Assembly (NCBI RefSeq): GCF_039939195.1
Contig: NZ_JBDUUH010000010.1
Span: 62,001 to 126,000 of the forward strand
Reading direction: 5' to 3'
DNA: 64,000 nucleotides
From: Foliimonas ilicis
GTDB taxonomy: Bacteria > Pseudomonadota > Alphaproteobacteria > Rhizobiales > Rhizobiaceae
The notes beneath the pieces were generated by a model. It saw nothing but the letters and a program-made list of their open reading frames with translations. It did no database searches and was not told where the DNA came from. Within the stretch, counting starts at the first letter, position 1. Each line of letters begins with the position of its first letter. A program made the translations under genes and the position numbers. Positions 34,646 to 41,922 of the stretch are shown here, piece after piece.

Positions 34646-35374
34646 TCAAACCAATCACGAATTGGTTTAGAAGAAAGAGACGGCGTGGTAGAGAAAACTT
34701 CAAACGGAAACGCGGCGGTAAGCCTTTTGCGGGCGCATCTTGCGAGCTCCGAACTGGAAGAGGCTGGCCGCCTGCCGCCCGAGCGTGAATTGTCGGAAGA
34801 GCTTGGCCTATCGCGCGCCGAATTGCGCAAGGCGTTAAGCGTTCTGGAATCCGAAGGCCAGATCTGGCGTCACGTCGGCAAGGGCACCTTCCTTGGCCGC
34901 CGCCCCATCGACAGCATTTCGGATGTCACGGCACTGGCGCGCAAAACCAGCCCCGCCGAAATGATGCGCGCCCGCCTCGTCATCGAGCCGGAGATCGCGC
35001 GCGCCGCCGCCCTCACCGCCACCGGCGTACATCTCGCCGAGATGCGACTTTGTCATCAGCGGTCGCGCGAAGCGGCTACATGGCGCCAATATGAAAGCCT
35101 CGACACACGCCTGCATCGCACCATCGCCGAGGCGACACAGAACGCGCCGCTGCTTGGTATCTTCGATACGCTGAATGCACTTCGCCGCGCCGTCACCTGG
35201 GGCAGGCTTCGCTCGAGCCCTCTCAAGCCCGAGCCCGACCATCACAGCTTCACCGATCATGAGACAATCATCGAGGCGATCGCTAATCGCGACATGAGCG
35301 GTGCCGCCGCCGCAATGCGCGCCCATCTGCAAAAGGTGGAACGCAATCTTCTGGCCCGTCAGGGTGAGTCATGA
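34643..35374 (+). CDS. GntR family transcriptional regulator, FCD subfamily
   Basis: This regulator (243 residues from the ATG at 34643, 229 from a GTG at 34685) has a winged helix (LPPERELSEELGLSRAELRKAL) and an FCD ligand domain (EMMRARLVIEPEIARAA onward). The first candidate start has no ribosome-binding site and lies next to a perfect inverted repeat AAACCAAT-N5-ATTGGTTT; the GTG has AAGAAAGAGA just before it and gives a normal family length. It is divergent from the NitT/TauT importer operon, which it probably controls together with itself. It overlaps the SnoaL-like gene by four bases. Confidence 0.86.
   Translation: MSNQSRIGLEERDGVVEKTSNGNAAVSLLRAHLASSELEEAGRLPPERELSEELGLSRAELRKALSVLESEGQIWRHVGKGTFLGRRPIDSISDVTALARKTSPAEMMRARLVIEPEIARAAALTATGVHLAEMRLCHQRSREAATWRQYESLDTRLHRTIAEATQNAPLLGIFDTLNALRRAVTWGRLRSSPLKPEPDHHSFTDHETIIEAIANRDMSGAAAAMRAHLQKVERNLLARQGES
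34648..34668. promoter_or_regulatory. perfect inverted repeat, likely GntR operator
   Basis: Arms AAACCAAT and ATTGGTTT (8 bases each) flank a 5-base spacer CACGA. The repeat lies at the start of the regulator gene, in a place where bound repressor would block the regulator's own transcription. GntR/FCD proteins commonly bind such ATTGGT-type repeats. Confidence 0.55.
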
Positions 35375-35751
35375 CCGACCTTGCCGAAATCTACCGTGGC
35401 TACATCGACTGCCTGAACAGCCAGAACTGGCCCAATCTTGGAAAATTCGTCCACGAGGACGCTCACTACAACAGCAAGCGGATCGGATTGTCAGGTTACC
35501 GCGAAATGCTCGAAGGAGATTTCCGCGCCATTCCCGATCTCTATTTCGACATCGATTTTCTGGTAATCGAGCCACCGCGCGTCGCAAGCCGCCTGCGCTT
35601 CGACTGCACGCCGACAGGCGAGTTGTTCGGCTTGTCCGTTAATGGCCGGAAAGTCCAGTTCACCGAGAATGTCTTCTACGAGTTTCTGGACGGGCGGATC
35701 GTGAACGTCTGGTCAGTCATCGACAAGGCCGCCATCGAAGCTCAACTGTAA
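35371..35751 (+). CDS. SnoaL-like (NTF2-fold) protein, putative ester cyclase/isomerase family
   Basis: This 126-residue protein has the length and pattern of small NTF2-fold proteins: a helical start (IYRGYIDCLNSQNW), a central strand region with MLEGDFRAIPDLYFDIDFLV, and a C-terminal FTENVFYEFLDGRIVNVWSV as in SnoaL-like polyketide cyclases. It starts in the stop of the GntR gene, so the two are translationally coupled. A catalytic or ligand-binding role in the degradation of the imported compound is likely but not demonstrated. Confidence 0.75.
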   Translation: MTDLAEIYRGYIDCLNSQNWPNLGKFVHEDAHYNSKRIGLSGYREMLEGDFRAIPDLYFDIDFLVIEPPRVASRLRFDCTPTGELFGLSVNGRKVQFTENVFYEFLDGRIVNVWSVIDKAAIEAQL

Positions 35752-35789
35752 TGCCTGGCCCCCGACTAGATCGAACCGTTCTTTCCAGT

Positions 35790-37052
35790 TCAACCGGGAA
35801 GCCACGTCGAGATCGAGGGGAAGAAGATCATTAGAATGACCAGCAACAGAGTAGAGATAATATAAGGCAACGAGGCCCAGGCGACGCTCATCACCGGAAC
35901 GCGCGCAATCGAGGCAGCGACAAACAGGCATATCCCGACCGGCGGCGTAACGAGGCCGACTGCAAGGCCGATGATCGTTACAATGCCGAATTGAATCGGG
36001 TCAATGCCAAGCGCTACCGTCACCGGATAAAGGATCGGCACGAGGATGATGATATTTGCCGTCAGGTCGAGAATCGCGCCCATCGCCAGATAAATCAGGA
36101 GAATCAACAGCAGAACCAGATATGGATCCTGAGTCAGGCTGGTAACGGCTGCAGCTATCTCCTGTGGCACTTGAGCGCGGGTGAGGATCAGGCCATAGAG
36201 AGAGGCCGCAGCGATCATCATCATGACGACACCGGTAGTCGAGGCGGAGAGGAGCGCTATCGGCTTCAGGTCGCGATAGCTGAGGTTCTTGTACCAGTAG
36301 CGTCCGAGAAACCATGAGTAGATTGCCGCGACGACCGAAGCCTCCGTGGGGGTGGCTATGCCGAAGCGGATAGATCCCAGGATCACCACCGGCAACGTCA
36401 TGGCAGGGAGAGACTTGACGAAGGACCACCAGATTTCGCGGCCGGATGACTTCCGGCCAAGAGGCAGGTTTTCGCGACCGGCCACCACCGCTATGGCGAT
36501 CATCATGCCAAGGGCAACAAGCAGCCCAGGGATGATACCGGCGATGAAAAGCTTCGTGACCGAGGCGCCGGTGACGACACAAAAGACAATCATCGGCACA
36601 GAGGGCGGCAGCACGACCGCGATGATCGATGAACAGGCAGTGATTGCCGCCGAGAAAGCCGGCGAGTATCCGCGCTTGACCATGGCCGGGATCATCGCGG
36701 TTCCGCTGGAAGCGGTATCGGCGACGGCCGAACCAGTCATCCCACCCATCAGCACGTTTTGGGCCACATTGGCATGCCCGATGCCTCCGCGAAACCGGCC
36801 GACGACGCTCTCGGCAAAACCAACGATATCGTGCGCGATGCCGGTGCGGTCCATCAGATGGCCAGTCAGCAGAAAAAAGGGAATGGCGAGCAGCACGAAA
36901 CTATCGATCGAGGCGACCATCTTCTGGACAACCAGCGCAAGAGGAATCCCCTCCCAGAAAAGCGCGGCGAGCGAAGACAGGCCAAGCGCGACGAAAACAG
37001 GCGCGCCCATCACGACAAAGATGACAAAACCAATGACAAGGACAGTGATCAA
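35790..37052 (-). CDS. TRAP transporter large permease, DctM type (TTG start)
   Basis: This 420-residue protein has about a dozen hydrophobic segments and the DctM hallmarks: VMGAPVFVALGLSS near the N-terminus, IPFFLLTGHLMDRTGIA, GGMTGSAVADTASSGTAMIP. I start it at a TTG at 37052 that overlaps the DctQ stop (TTGA), because the sequence from there matches where DctM proteins begin and the next ATG would cut the first helix; a frame to 37280 would overlap DctQ by 230 bases. It transports substrate with sodium or proton. Confidence 0.88.
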   Translation of the reverse strand: MITVLVIGFVIFVVMGAPVFVALGLSSLAALFWEGIPLALVVQKMVASIDSFVLLAIPFFLLTGHLMDRTGIAHDIVGFAESVVGRFRGGIGHANVAQNVLMGGMTGSAVADTASSGTAMIPAMVKRGYSPAFSAAITACSSIIAVVLPPSVPMIVFCVVTGASVTKLFIAGIIPGLLVALGMMIAIAVVAGRENLPLGRKSSGREIWWSFVKSLPAMTLPVVILGSIRFGIATPTEASVVAAIYSWFLGRYWYKNLSYRDLKPIALLSASTTGVVMMMIAAASLYGLILTRAQVPQEIAAAVTSLTQDPYLVLLLILLIYLAMGAILDLTANIIILVPILYPVTVALGIDPIQFGIVTIIGLAVGLVTPPVGICLFVAASIARVPVMSVAWASLPYIISTLLLVILMIFFPSISTWLPG

Positions 37053-37549
37053 TTGACGCCTTCGGGGAGTTTTTCGGGGGCAGGATGGAGCCAGTTGTGA
37101 AGCCAGCCGAGCAATATTTCCGCAGTTATCAGCGTCATGGCGACGTAATAAGAGACATAAATCCAGAACATCGGCACTCTCAACACCGCAGACGGCTGTC
37201 GAACCGAGATCTGTAGAATACGCTGACCGTAGATCATGCTGGCCACGGCGAAGATCAGGACCGCAACTTCGATAAGCCACAGCAGGACGCGCCTCATATG
37301 CGGTGGGAGCATCTGAGGGACAGCGTCAATCCCTAGATGCTCACGCCGTATCCACGCGTACCAGGTTCCAAGGAACGAGAGCCAGATGAAGAGATAGCGC
37401 GAAAGCTCTTCGGACCATGTAAAAGGCGAGTTGAAGACGTAACGCGCAACAACCTGCAATATGGCGGATACAATCATGCCGGTGAAAAGCAGCATGATGG
37501 CAATCTCGCCGATGCGGCGCACGACCATCCATGGGCCAAAAGTATCCAT
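37049..37549 (-). CDS. TRAP transporter small permease, DctQ type
   Basis: This 166-residue protein has four membrane segments with the family motif FTWSEELSRYLFIWLSFLGTWYA (given here as FTWSEELSRY then FIWLSFLG). It precedes DctM with a four-base overlap and follows DctP by 29 bases. It is required for assembly with DctM. Confidence 0.92.
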   Translation of the reverse strand: MDTFGPWMVVRRIGEIAIMLLFTGMIVSAILQVVARYVFNSPFTWSEELSRYLFIWLSFLGTWYAWIRREHLGIDAVPQMLPPHMRRVLLWLIEVAVLIFAVASMIYGQRILQISVRQPSAVLRVPMFWIYVSYYVAMTLITAEILLGWLHNWLHPAPEKLPEGVN

Positions 37550-37578
37550 TCAGATCGTGCCCCGAACGCGTAATGCTA

Positions 37579-38547
37579 TCAATCGGCGACCGAGCGGATC
37601 GCCTCGATCTGCGCCGGATCGAAGTCAAAATCCGAATAGATTCCTTGAGCGATCTCACGGAAAGGTGCCGTATCCACCTCGGTGATGGTCACGCCTTGCT
37701 CTTTAAGCTTCTCTTTCTGCTCAGTTTCCAGGCGAGCGCTCTCGGCGCGCTGGAACGCGGTCACTTCGGGCAGAGCCTCCAGAATTGCAGAGCGGACTTC
37801 TTCAGGCCAGCTCTCCCATACCGACTTGGAAGCAAGGAAGACATGCGGGCCGTAGACATGGCCGGTCAGCGTTATATCACTCTGCACTTCCGACAGTGAG
37901 TTGGTGTAAAAGATGGTGATCGGATTTTCCTGCCCGTCGATGACGCCCTGGCCAAGGCTGGTAAACACCTCGCCCCATGCCATGGGGACCGGCGAGGCGC
38001 CAAGCGCCTCAAAGGCGCGGATATGCACAGGGTTCTGCATGGTGCGCAGCTTGAGTCCGGCAAGGTCGGCTGGTGCATTGACCGCCTTCTTGGCCGAGAG
38101 GTGACGCCAACCGTTCTCCCATACTGCGAGGCCAACCATGTCGACACCGTCAAATTTCTTCAGAAGATTCTGGCCGACCTCGCCGTCAAATACTTTATAG
38201 GCATGGGCCGAATTCTCGAAAAGGAAAGGCAGGTCCAGAACGCCGATTTCAGGCAGGAAGTTCACGAGCGGACCGGTAGAAACCACCGTCATCTCGACGC
38301 TACCGAGCTGCAAACCCTCGACCATCTCCCGTTCCTCGCCGAGCTGGCGATCGGGATAGATCTTGATAGTGATTTCACCCGCGGACCGTTCGTTGACGAT
38401 CTCAGCAAGCTTTAGAAGCCCGATATGGGTCGGATGACCCGTCTGCACGCCATGGCCGATATTTACGATGGTCTCGGCCGATGCGGTCGCAAAACCAGAT
38501 GTAAGCAATGCCATCGCGCTTGCAGCAATCAAACTCTTAAATTTCAT
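37579..38547 (-). CDS. TRAP transporter substrate-binding protein, DctP type
   Basis: This 322-residue periplasmic protein has a Sec signal peptide (cleavage after TASA near residue 24). The DctP core includes PDRQLGEEREMVEGLQLGSVEM and a GLKLRTMQNP segment with the arginine that binds a carboxylate in this family; a later GQENP is also typical. The ligand is therefore an organic acid, and a sugar acid is a reasonable guess. I chose the ATG at 38547 behind GGGGGAGA. A control region with a large inverted repeat lies 155 bases upstream. Confidence 0.9.
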   Translation of the reverse strand: MKFKSLIAASAMALLTSGFATASAETIVNIGHGVQTGHPTHIGLLKLAEIVNERSAGEITIKIYPDRQLGEEREMVEGLQLGSVEMTVVSTGPLVNFLPEIGVLDLPFLFENSAHAYKVFDGEVGQNLLKKFDGVDMVGLAVWENGWRHLSAKKAVNAPADLAGLKLRTMQNPVHIRAFEALGASPVPMAWGEVFTSLGQGVIDGQENPITIFYTNSLSEVQSDITLTGHVYGPHVFLASKSVWESWPEEVRSAILEALPEVTAFQRAESARLETEQKEKLKEQGVTITEVDTAPFREIAQGIYSDFDFDPAQIEAIRSVAD

Positions 38548-38701
38548 AACTTCTCCCCCACTTTTTAAAATCAGCCTGCGCCGGATCACTGCCCTCGCGG
38601 GCAGAGATTCAACCTGGCTTCTATTCTGAGAATCTGCTGTTTCCGAGCGATTCGACAAAAATGGCAGGATGTCTCCCCCCCGGCCACTTCAGGTTCGCGT
38701 C

Positions 38702-38729
38702 ATATTACTGGTATACTCATATACGTCAA
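38702..38729 (-). promoter_or_regulatory. candidate promoter of TRAP transporter operon
   Basis: On the minus strand TTGACG (38729-38724) is followed after 16 bases by TAATAT (38707-38702). It lies inside the inverted repeat, so a regulator bound to both arms would cover the -35 box and the spacer. The leader to the DctP ATG would be about 150 bases. Confidence 0.45.
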
Positions 38730-38745
38730 TACTCATTATACCAGT
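38707..38745. promoter_or_regulatory. inverted repeat operator candidate (ACTGGTATA / TATACCAGT)
   Basis: Two perfect 9-base arms, ACTGGTATA (38707-38715) and TATACCAGT (38737-38745), are separated by 21 bases. TGGTATA half-sites are typical of GntR/FCD operators controlling sugar-acid TRAP transporters. The -35 box of the TRAP promoter lies between the arms. The cognate regulator may be one of the GntR proteins in this window or one elsewhere. Confidence 0.55.
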
Positions 38746-38886
38746 TAGCATACTCGTGTTCGGCTTGCGCAACAACTTCTCCGGTTGATCTCGCACCCCT
38801 CCCTCCCCAGATAGGTCACTCGTGCATTTTCGGGCCATCCTCCCCTCGCCCGTATTTTATCATTTTTGCCGAACAAGGATTTCACC

Positions 38887-39717
38887 ATGACCACTCAGCC
38901 CAGCGTTAAATTCAACGACGGAAAATCGATCCCGCAGGTCGGCCTCGGTGTTTGGCAGACCCCCAACGACACCGCCGTCACTGCCGTACGCGCCGCACTT
39001 GATGCTGGCTATCGCCACATCGACACCGCCGCTATTTACGAAAACGAGGAAGGCGTCGGCAAAGGCCTGCGCGATTCCGATGTCGCCCGCGAGGACATCT
39101 TCGTCACGACCAAGCTCTGGAATAGCGAGCAGGGTTTCGACACGACGCTCAAAGCCTTCGACGCCAGCCTGAAGCGGCTCGGCCTCGACTATATCGATCT
39201 CTACCTCATCCATTGGCCGGCACCGAAGAAGGAACTCTACCTCGACACGTGGCGTGCTTTCATCAAATTGCATGAAGAGGGCCGCGTCCGCTCCATCGGC
39301 GTTTCGAACTTTCAGGTCGAGCATCTCGACCGCCTGATTGCCGAGACCGGCGTGACGCCCGTGCTCAACCAGATCGAGCTTCACCCACGCTTTCAGCAGA
39401 CGGCGCTGCGCGAAGCACATAAGGAACGCGGCATCGCCACGCAGTCCTGGAGCCCACTCGGACAGGGCAAGCTTTTGAGCGACCCCGCAATTGAAGCCAT
39501 CGCAACCAAGCACGGCCGCACGCCCGCGCAGACCATCATACGCTGGCATCTCGACAATGGTCTGATCGCCATTCCAAAATCCGTCACACCAAGCCGCATC
39601 GAGGAAAACTTCGACGTCTTCGGCTTCAAACTGGACGCCGACGATCTCGCTTCAATCGCAAAGCTGGACGACCGTGACGGGCGCCTTGGCCCCAATCCGA
39701 TGACAGCCGAATTCTAA
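38887..39717 (+). CDS. aldo/keto reductase
   Basis: This 276-residue NADPH-dependent barrel enzyme has the catalytic tetrad D46 (GYRHIDTA), Y51, K76 (TTKLW) and H109 (LIHWP), and a C-terminal IPKSVTPSRIEENFDVFGF cofactor region. It resembles the 2,5-diketo-D-gluconate reductase group. It is transcribed away from the TRAP operon under a shared control region, which suggests a role in reducing a keto sugar acid. I chose the ATG at 38887, with AAGGA seven bases before it. Confidence 0.91.
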   Translation: MTTQPSVKFNDGKSIPQVGLGVWQTPNDTAVTAVRAALDAGYRHIDTAAIYENEEGVGKGLRDSDVAREDIFVTTKLWNSEQGFDTTLKAFDASLKRLGLDYIDLYLIHWPAPKKELYLDTWRAFIKLHEEGRVRSIGVSNFQVEHLDRLIAETGVTPVLNQIELHPRFQQTALREAHKERGIATQSWSPLGQGKLLSDPAIEAIATKHGRTPAQTIIRWHLDNGLIAIPKSVTPSRIEENFDVFGFKLDADDLASIAKLDDRDGRLGPNPMTAEF

Positions 39718-39729
39718 ATTGCTTATGTC

Positions 39730-39762
39730 AATGCGCGGCGGCTACCAAAGCCGCCGCGCATT
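39730..39762. terminator. bidirectional hairpin terminator between convergent genes
   Basis: A perfect 14-base-pair stem (ATGCGCGGCGGCT core) with a 5-base loop lies between the stops of the aldo/keto reductase and the DMT transporter. Flanking T-runs are short on both strands, so termination may be partial, but the convergent position supports the call. Confidence 0.6.
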
Positions 39763-39771
39763 ATTGGCCTT

Positions 39772-40665
39772 TCAGGCGAATTTTTTGGCCAGAGCAACGA
39801 AAACGACCACCAAAAGTGCAGCCGCGATCATCGTCCACGCCACGTGTTCCCCAAGAAGCAAACCAGCAAGCAAGAGCCCGAGGAAAGGCTGGAGCAGTTG
39901 CAACTGACCGACGGTGGCAGTGCCCCCGATCGCCAGGCCTCGATACCAGAAGACAAACCCGACGAGCATGCTGAACACCGAAACATAGGCCAGCCCGATC
40001 CAAGCCGGGACGGTAATATCCCCCCAAGTGCTTGGAAGGGTCACGATGGCCAATGGCAGCATAAATGGCAAACCAAGCAAAAGAGCCCAGCAAATGACCT
40101 GCCATCCGCCGTACCGGCGCGAAAGAACGGCGCCTTCTGCATAACCCCAGCCGCAAAGAATAACGGCTGCAATCATCAGAAGATCGCCCGTCAACGAGGC
40201 TCCGTCACTGTTCGATAAAGCGAAGCCGATCACCGTGGCGCTGCCAAGTATCGAGAACGTCCAGAACAACGGTTTTGGACGCTCACCGCCACGCAAGACC
40301 CCGAAAACGGCAGTTGCCAGTGGCAATATGCCGATAAAAACGATCGATCGGGCCGATGTTATGTATTGCAGAGCCAGTGCCGTCAGCAACGGAAAACCGA
40401 TAACGACCCCCAGCATGACAATCGACAAAGCCGTTATGTCGTGACGCGCTGGCCTGACCTGACGAAGCATCACCAAAAGCACAGCCGCAAGCAGCGCCGC
40501 GATCACTGCTCGCGCCGAAGTCAGAAATAATGGAGAGAAATCGGCGACAGCCACGCGGGTTGCCGGCAATGAGCCGCTGAAAATAATCACACCCAGCAGC
40601 CCGCTGCCCCATCCCTCGATCGTAGATTTTTGATCGACGTCGATCGTTGTTCTCGTGTCGGTCAT
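39772..40665 (-). CDS. DMT family transporter (EamA domain)
   Basis: This 297-residue protein has ten hydrophobic segments arranged as two EamA repeats, with the family pattern at the start (WGSGLLGVIIFSGSLPATRVAVADFSP) and GYAEGAVLSRRYGG opening the second half. It is a probable exporter of metabolites or amino acids. It is divergent from the alcohol dehydrogenase gene at 40862 with a 196-base gap. Confidence 0.9.
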   Translation of the reverse strand: MTDTRTTIDVDQKSTIEGWGSGLLGVIIFSGSLPATRVAVADFSPLFLTSARAVIAALLAAVLLVMLRQVRPARHDITALSIVMLGVVIGFPLLTALALQYITSARSIVFIGILPLATAVFGVLRGGERPKPLFWTFSILGSATVIGFALSNSDGASLTGDLLMIAAVILCGWGYAEGAVLSRRYGGWQVICWALLLGLPFMLPLAIVTLPSTWGDITVPAWIGLAYVSVFSMLVGFVFWYRGLAIGGTATVGQLQLLQPFLGLLLAGLLLGEHVAWTMIAAALLVVVFVALAKKFA

Positions 40666-40861
40666 GTTGCCGCTTTCGATTGCGAACGTGCCAAACTGTA
40701 TTGCCTACAATCTGGAGTCTTCGTCGATCCACGCCGCATGAACCGTATGCGCCAATTGGCAAGATGACCGGAAGGCCGAACCCTGCATGGAAATTTGCCG
40801 CGCCGCTCTGTAAGAGTGCCACGAACAACTGATCATTCTGGAATAGCGAGGATCTCTTGAA
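40666..40861. other. divergent intergenic region, no clear element
   Basis: This 196-base gap must hold the promoters of the DMT transporter and the alcohol dehydrogenase. I see a GAGGAT ribosome-binding sequence before the dehydrogenase ATG but no convincing promoter, repeat or RNA element. Confidence 0.4.
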
Positions 40862-41905
40862 ATGAAAGCCATGATCTTCGAAGCCTTCGGTCAGCGTCCA
40901 GAGGTTCGAGACGTTCCTGATCCCTCGCCTTCCGCGGGAGGCGTTGTCATCGAGGTCAAGGCATCGGGCCTCTGCCGAAGCGACTGGCACGGCTGGGTGG
41001 GACATGACAGCGATGTCCGGCTGCCTCATGTTCCCGGACACGAATTTGCTGGCGTGGTCTCGGCTGTGGGCCGCAATGTCCAACGGTTCCGGGTGGGCGA
41101 CCGCGTGACAGTGCCCTTCGTATCGGGCTGCGGCCATTGCCGCGAATGCCACTCAGGCAATCAGCAGGTCTGCGAAGATCAGTTTCAGCCCGGATTCACG
41201 CATTGGGGTTCTTTCGCCGAATATGTCGCCATCGACTACGCCGACAACAATCTGGTTCTGTTGCCTGAGGATATGGATTACGCGACAGCAGCCAGTCTTG
41301 GATGCCGCTTTGCGACCTCGTTCCGTGCGGTGGTCGATCAAGGTCGCGTACGCGGCGGAGAATGGGTCGCGGTGCATGGCAGTGGCGGAGTAGGCTTGTC
41401 AGCGATCATGATCGCCACGGGAATGGGCGCACAGGTCGTCGCAGTCGATATCGCAGACGACAAGCTGGAACTTGCCCGCAAACTCGGCGCAGTCGCCATC
41501 GTCAACAGCCGTAAGGTGCCGGACGTCGTCGAAGCCATACGCGACATCACGGGTGGCGGTGCACATCTGTCCATCGATGCGCTCGGTCACCCTGAGACAT
41601 GCTTCAACTCGATCAAAAACCTCCGCCGGCGCGGAAGGCATGTTCAAATCGGGCTGATGCTCGGTGAAAATACGACCCCAAAGATACCCATGGCGCAAAT
41701 TATCGCGCATGAGCTGGAAATCTATGGCAGCCACGGCATGCAGGCTTGGCGATACGATGCAATGCTGGACATGATCCGAACGGGCAAGCTGATGCCCCAA
41801 AAGCTGATCGCACGGTCCATGACGCTTCACGAAGCGATCCCGGCCCTGATGAAGATGGACAGCACCAACGAAACGGGGATCGGCATCATCAATCATTTCT
41901 CATAA
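40862..41905 (+). CDS. zinc-dependent alcohol dehydrogenase
   Basis: This 347-residue MDR dehydrogenase has catalytic zinc ligands C38, H60-E61 and C148 (SLGCRF), and the structural zinc quartet C90, C93, C96 and C104, all intact. The cofactor motif GSGGVG follows near residue 174. It resembles alcohol or glutathione-type dehydrogenases acting on short alcohols. It has no metabolic neighbour that points to a substrate. It converges on the sensor kinase gene with a 17-base gap. Confidence 0.89.
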   Translation: MKAMIFEAFGQRPEVRDVPDPSPSAGGVVIEVKASGLCRSDWHGWVGHDSDVRLPHVPGHEFAGVVSAVGRNVQRFRVGDRVTVPFVSGCGHCRECHSGNQQVCEDQFQPGFTHWGSFAEYVAIDYADNNLVLLPEDMDYATAASLGCRFATSFRAVVDQGRVRGGEWVAVHGSGGVGLSAIMIATGMGAQVVAVDIADDKLELARKLGAVAIVNSRKVPDVVEAIRDITGGGAHLSIDALGHPETCFNSIKNLRRRGRHVQIGLMLGENTTPKIPMAQIIAHELEIYGSHGMQAWRYDAMLDMIRTGKLMPQKLIARSMTLHEAIPALMKMDSTNETGIGIINHFS

Positions 41906-41922
41906 TGCCGAATGGCAGTGGC

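Larger units (their letters stand above)
38548..38886. promoter_or_regulatory. divergent control region between TRAP operon and aldo/keto reductase
   Basis: This 339-base stretch has no gene. It holds the DctP ribosome-binding site at its left end, the inverted repeat and minus-strand promoter at 38702-38745, and a pyrimidine-rich stretch around 38670-38690 and 38795-38845. An AAGGA site (38876-38880) precedes the aldo/keto reductase. I see no RNA gene or riboswitch. Confidence 0.6.

Noticed and set aside
40647..40832. 61-codon open frame in the gap before the alcohol dehydrogenase
   Set aside because: It starts inside the DMT transporter gene, has no ribosome-binding site and no recognisable sequence. 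A gene remnant is possible but not supported.
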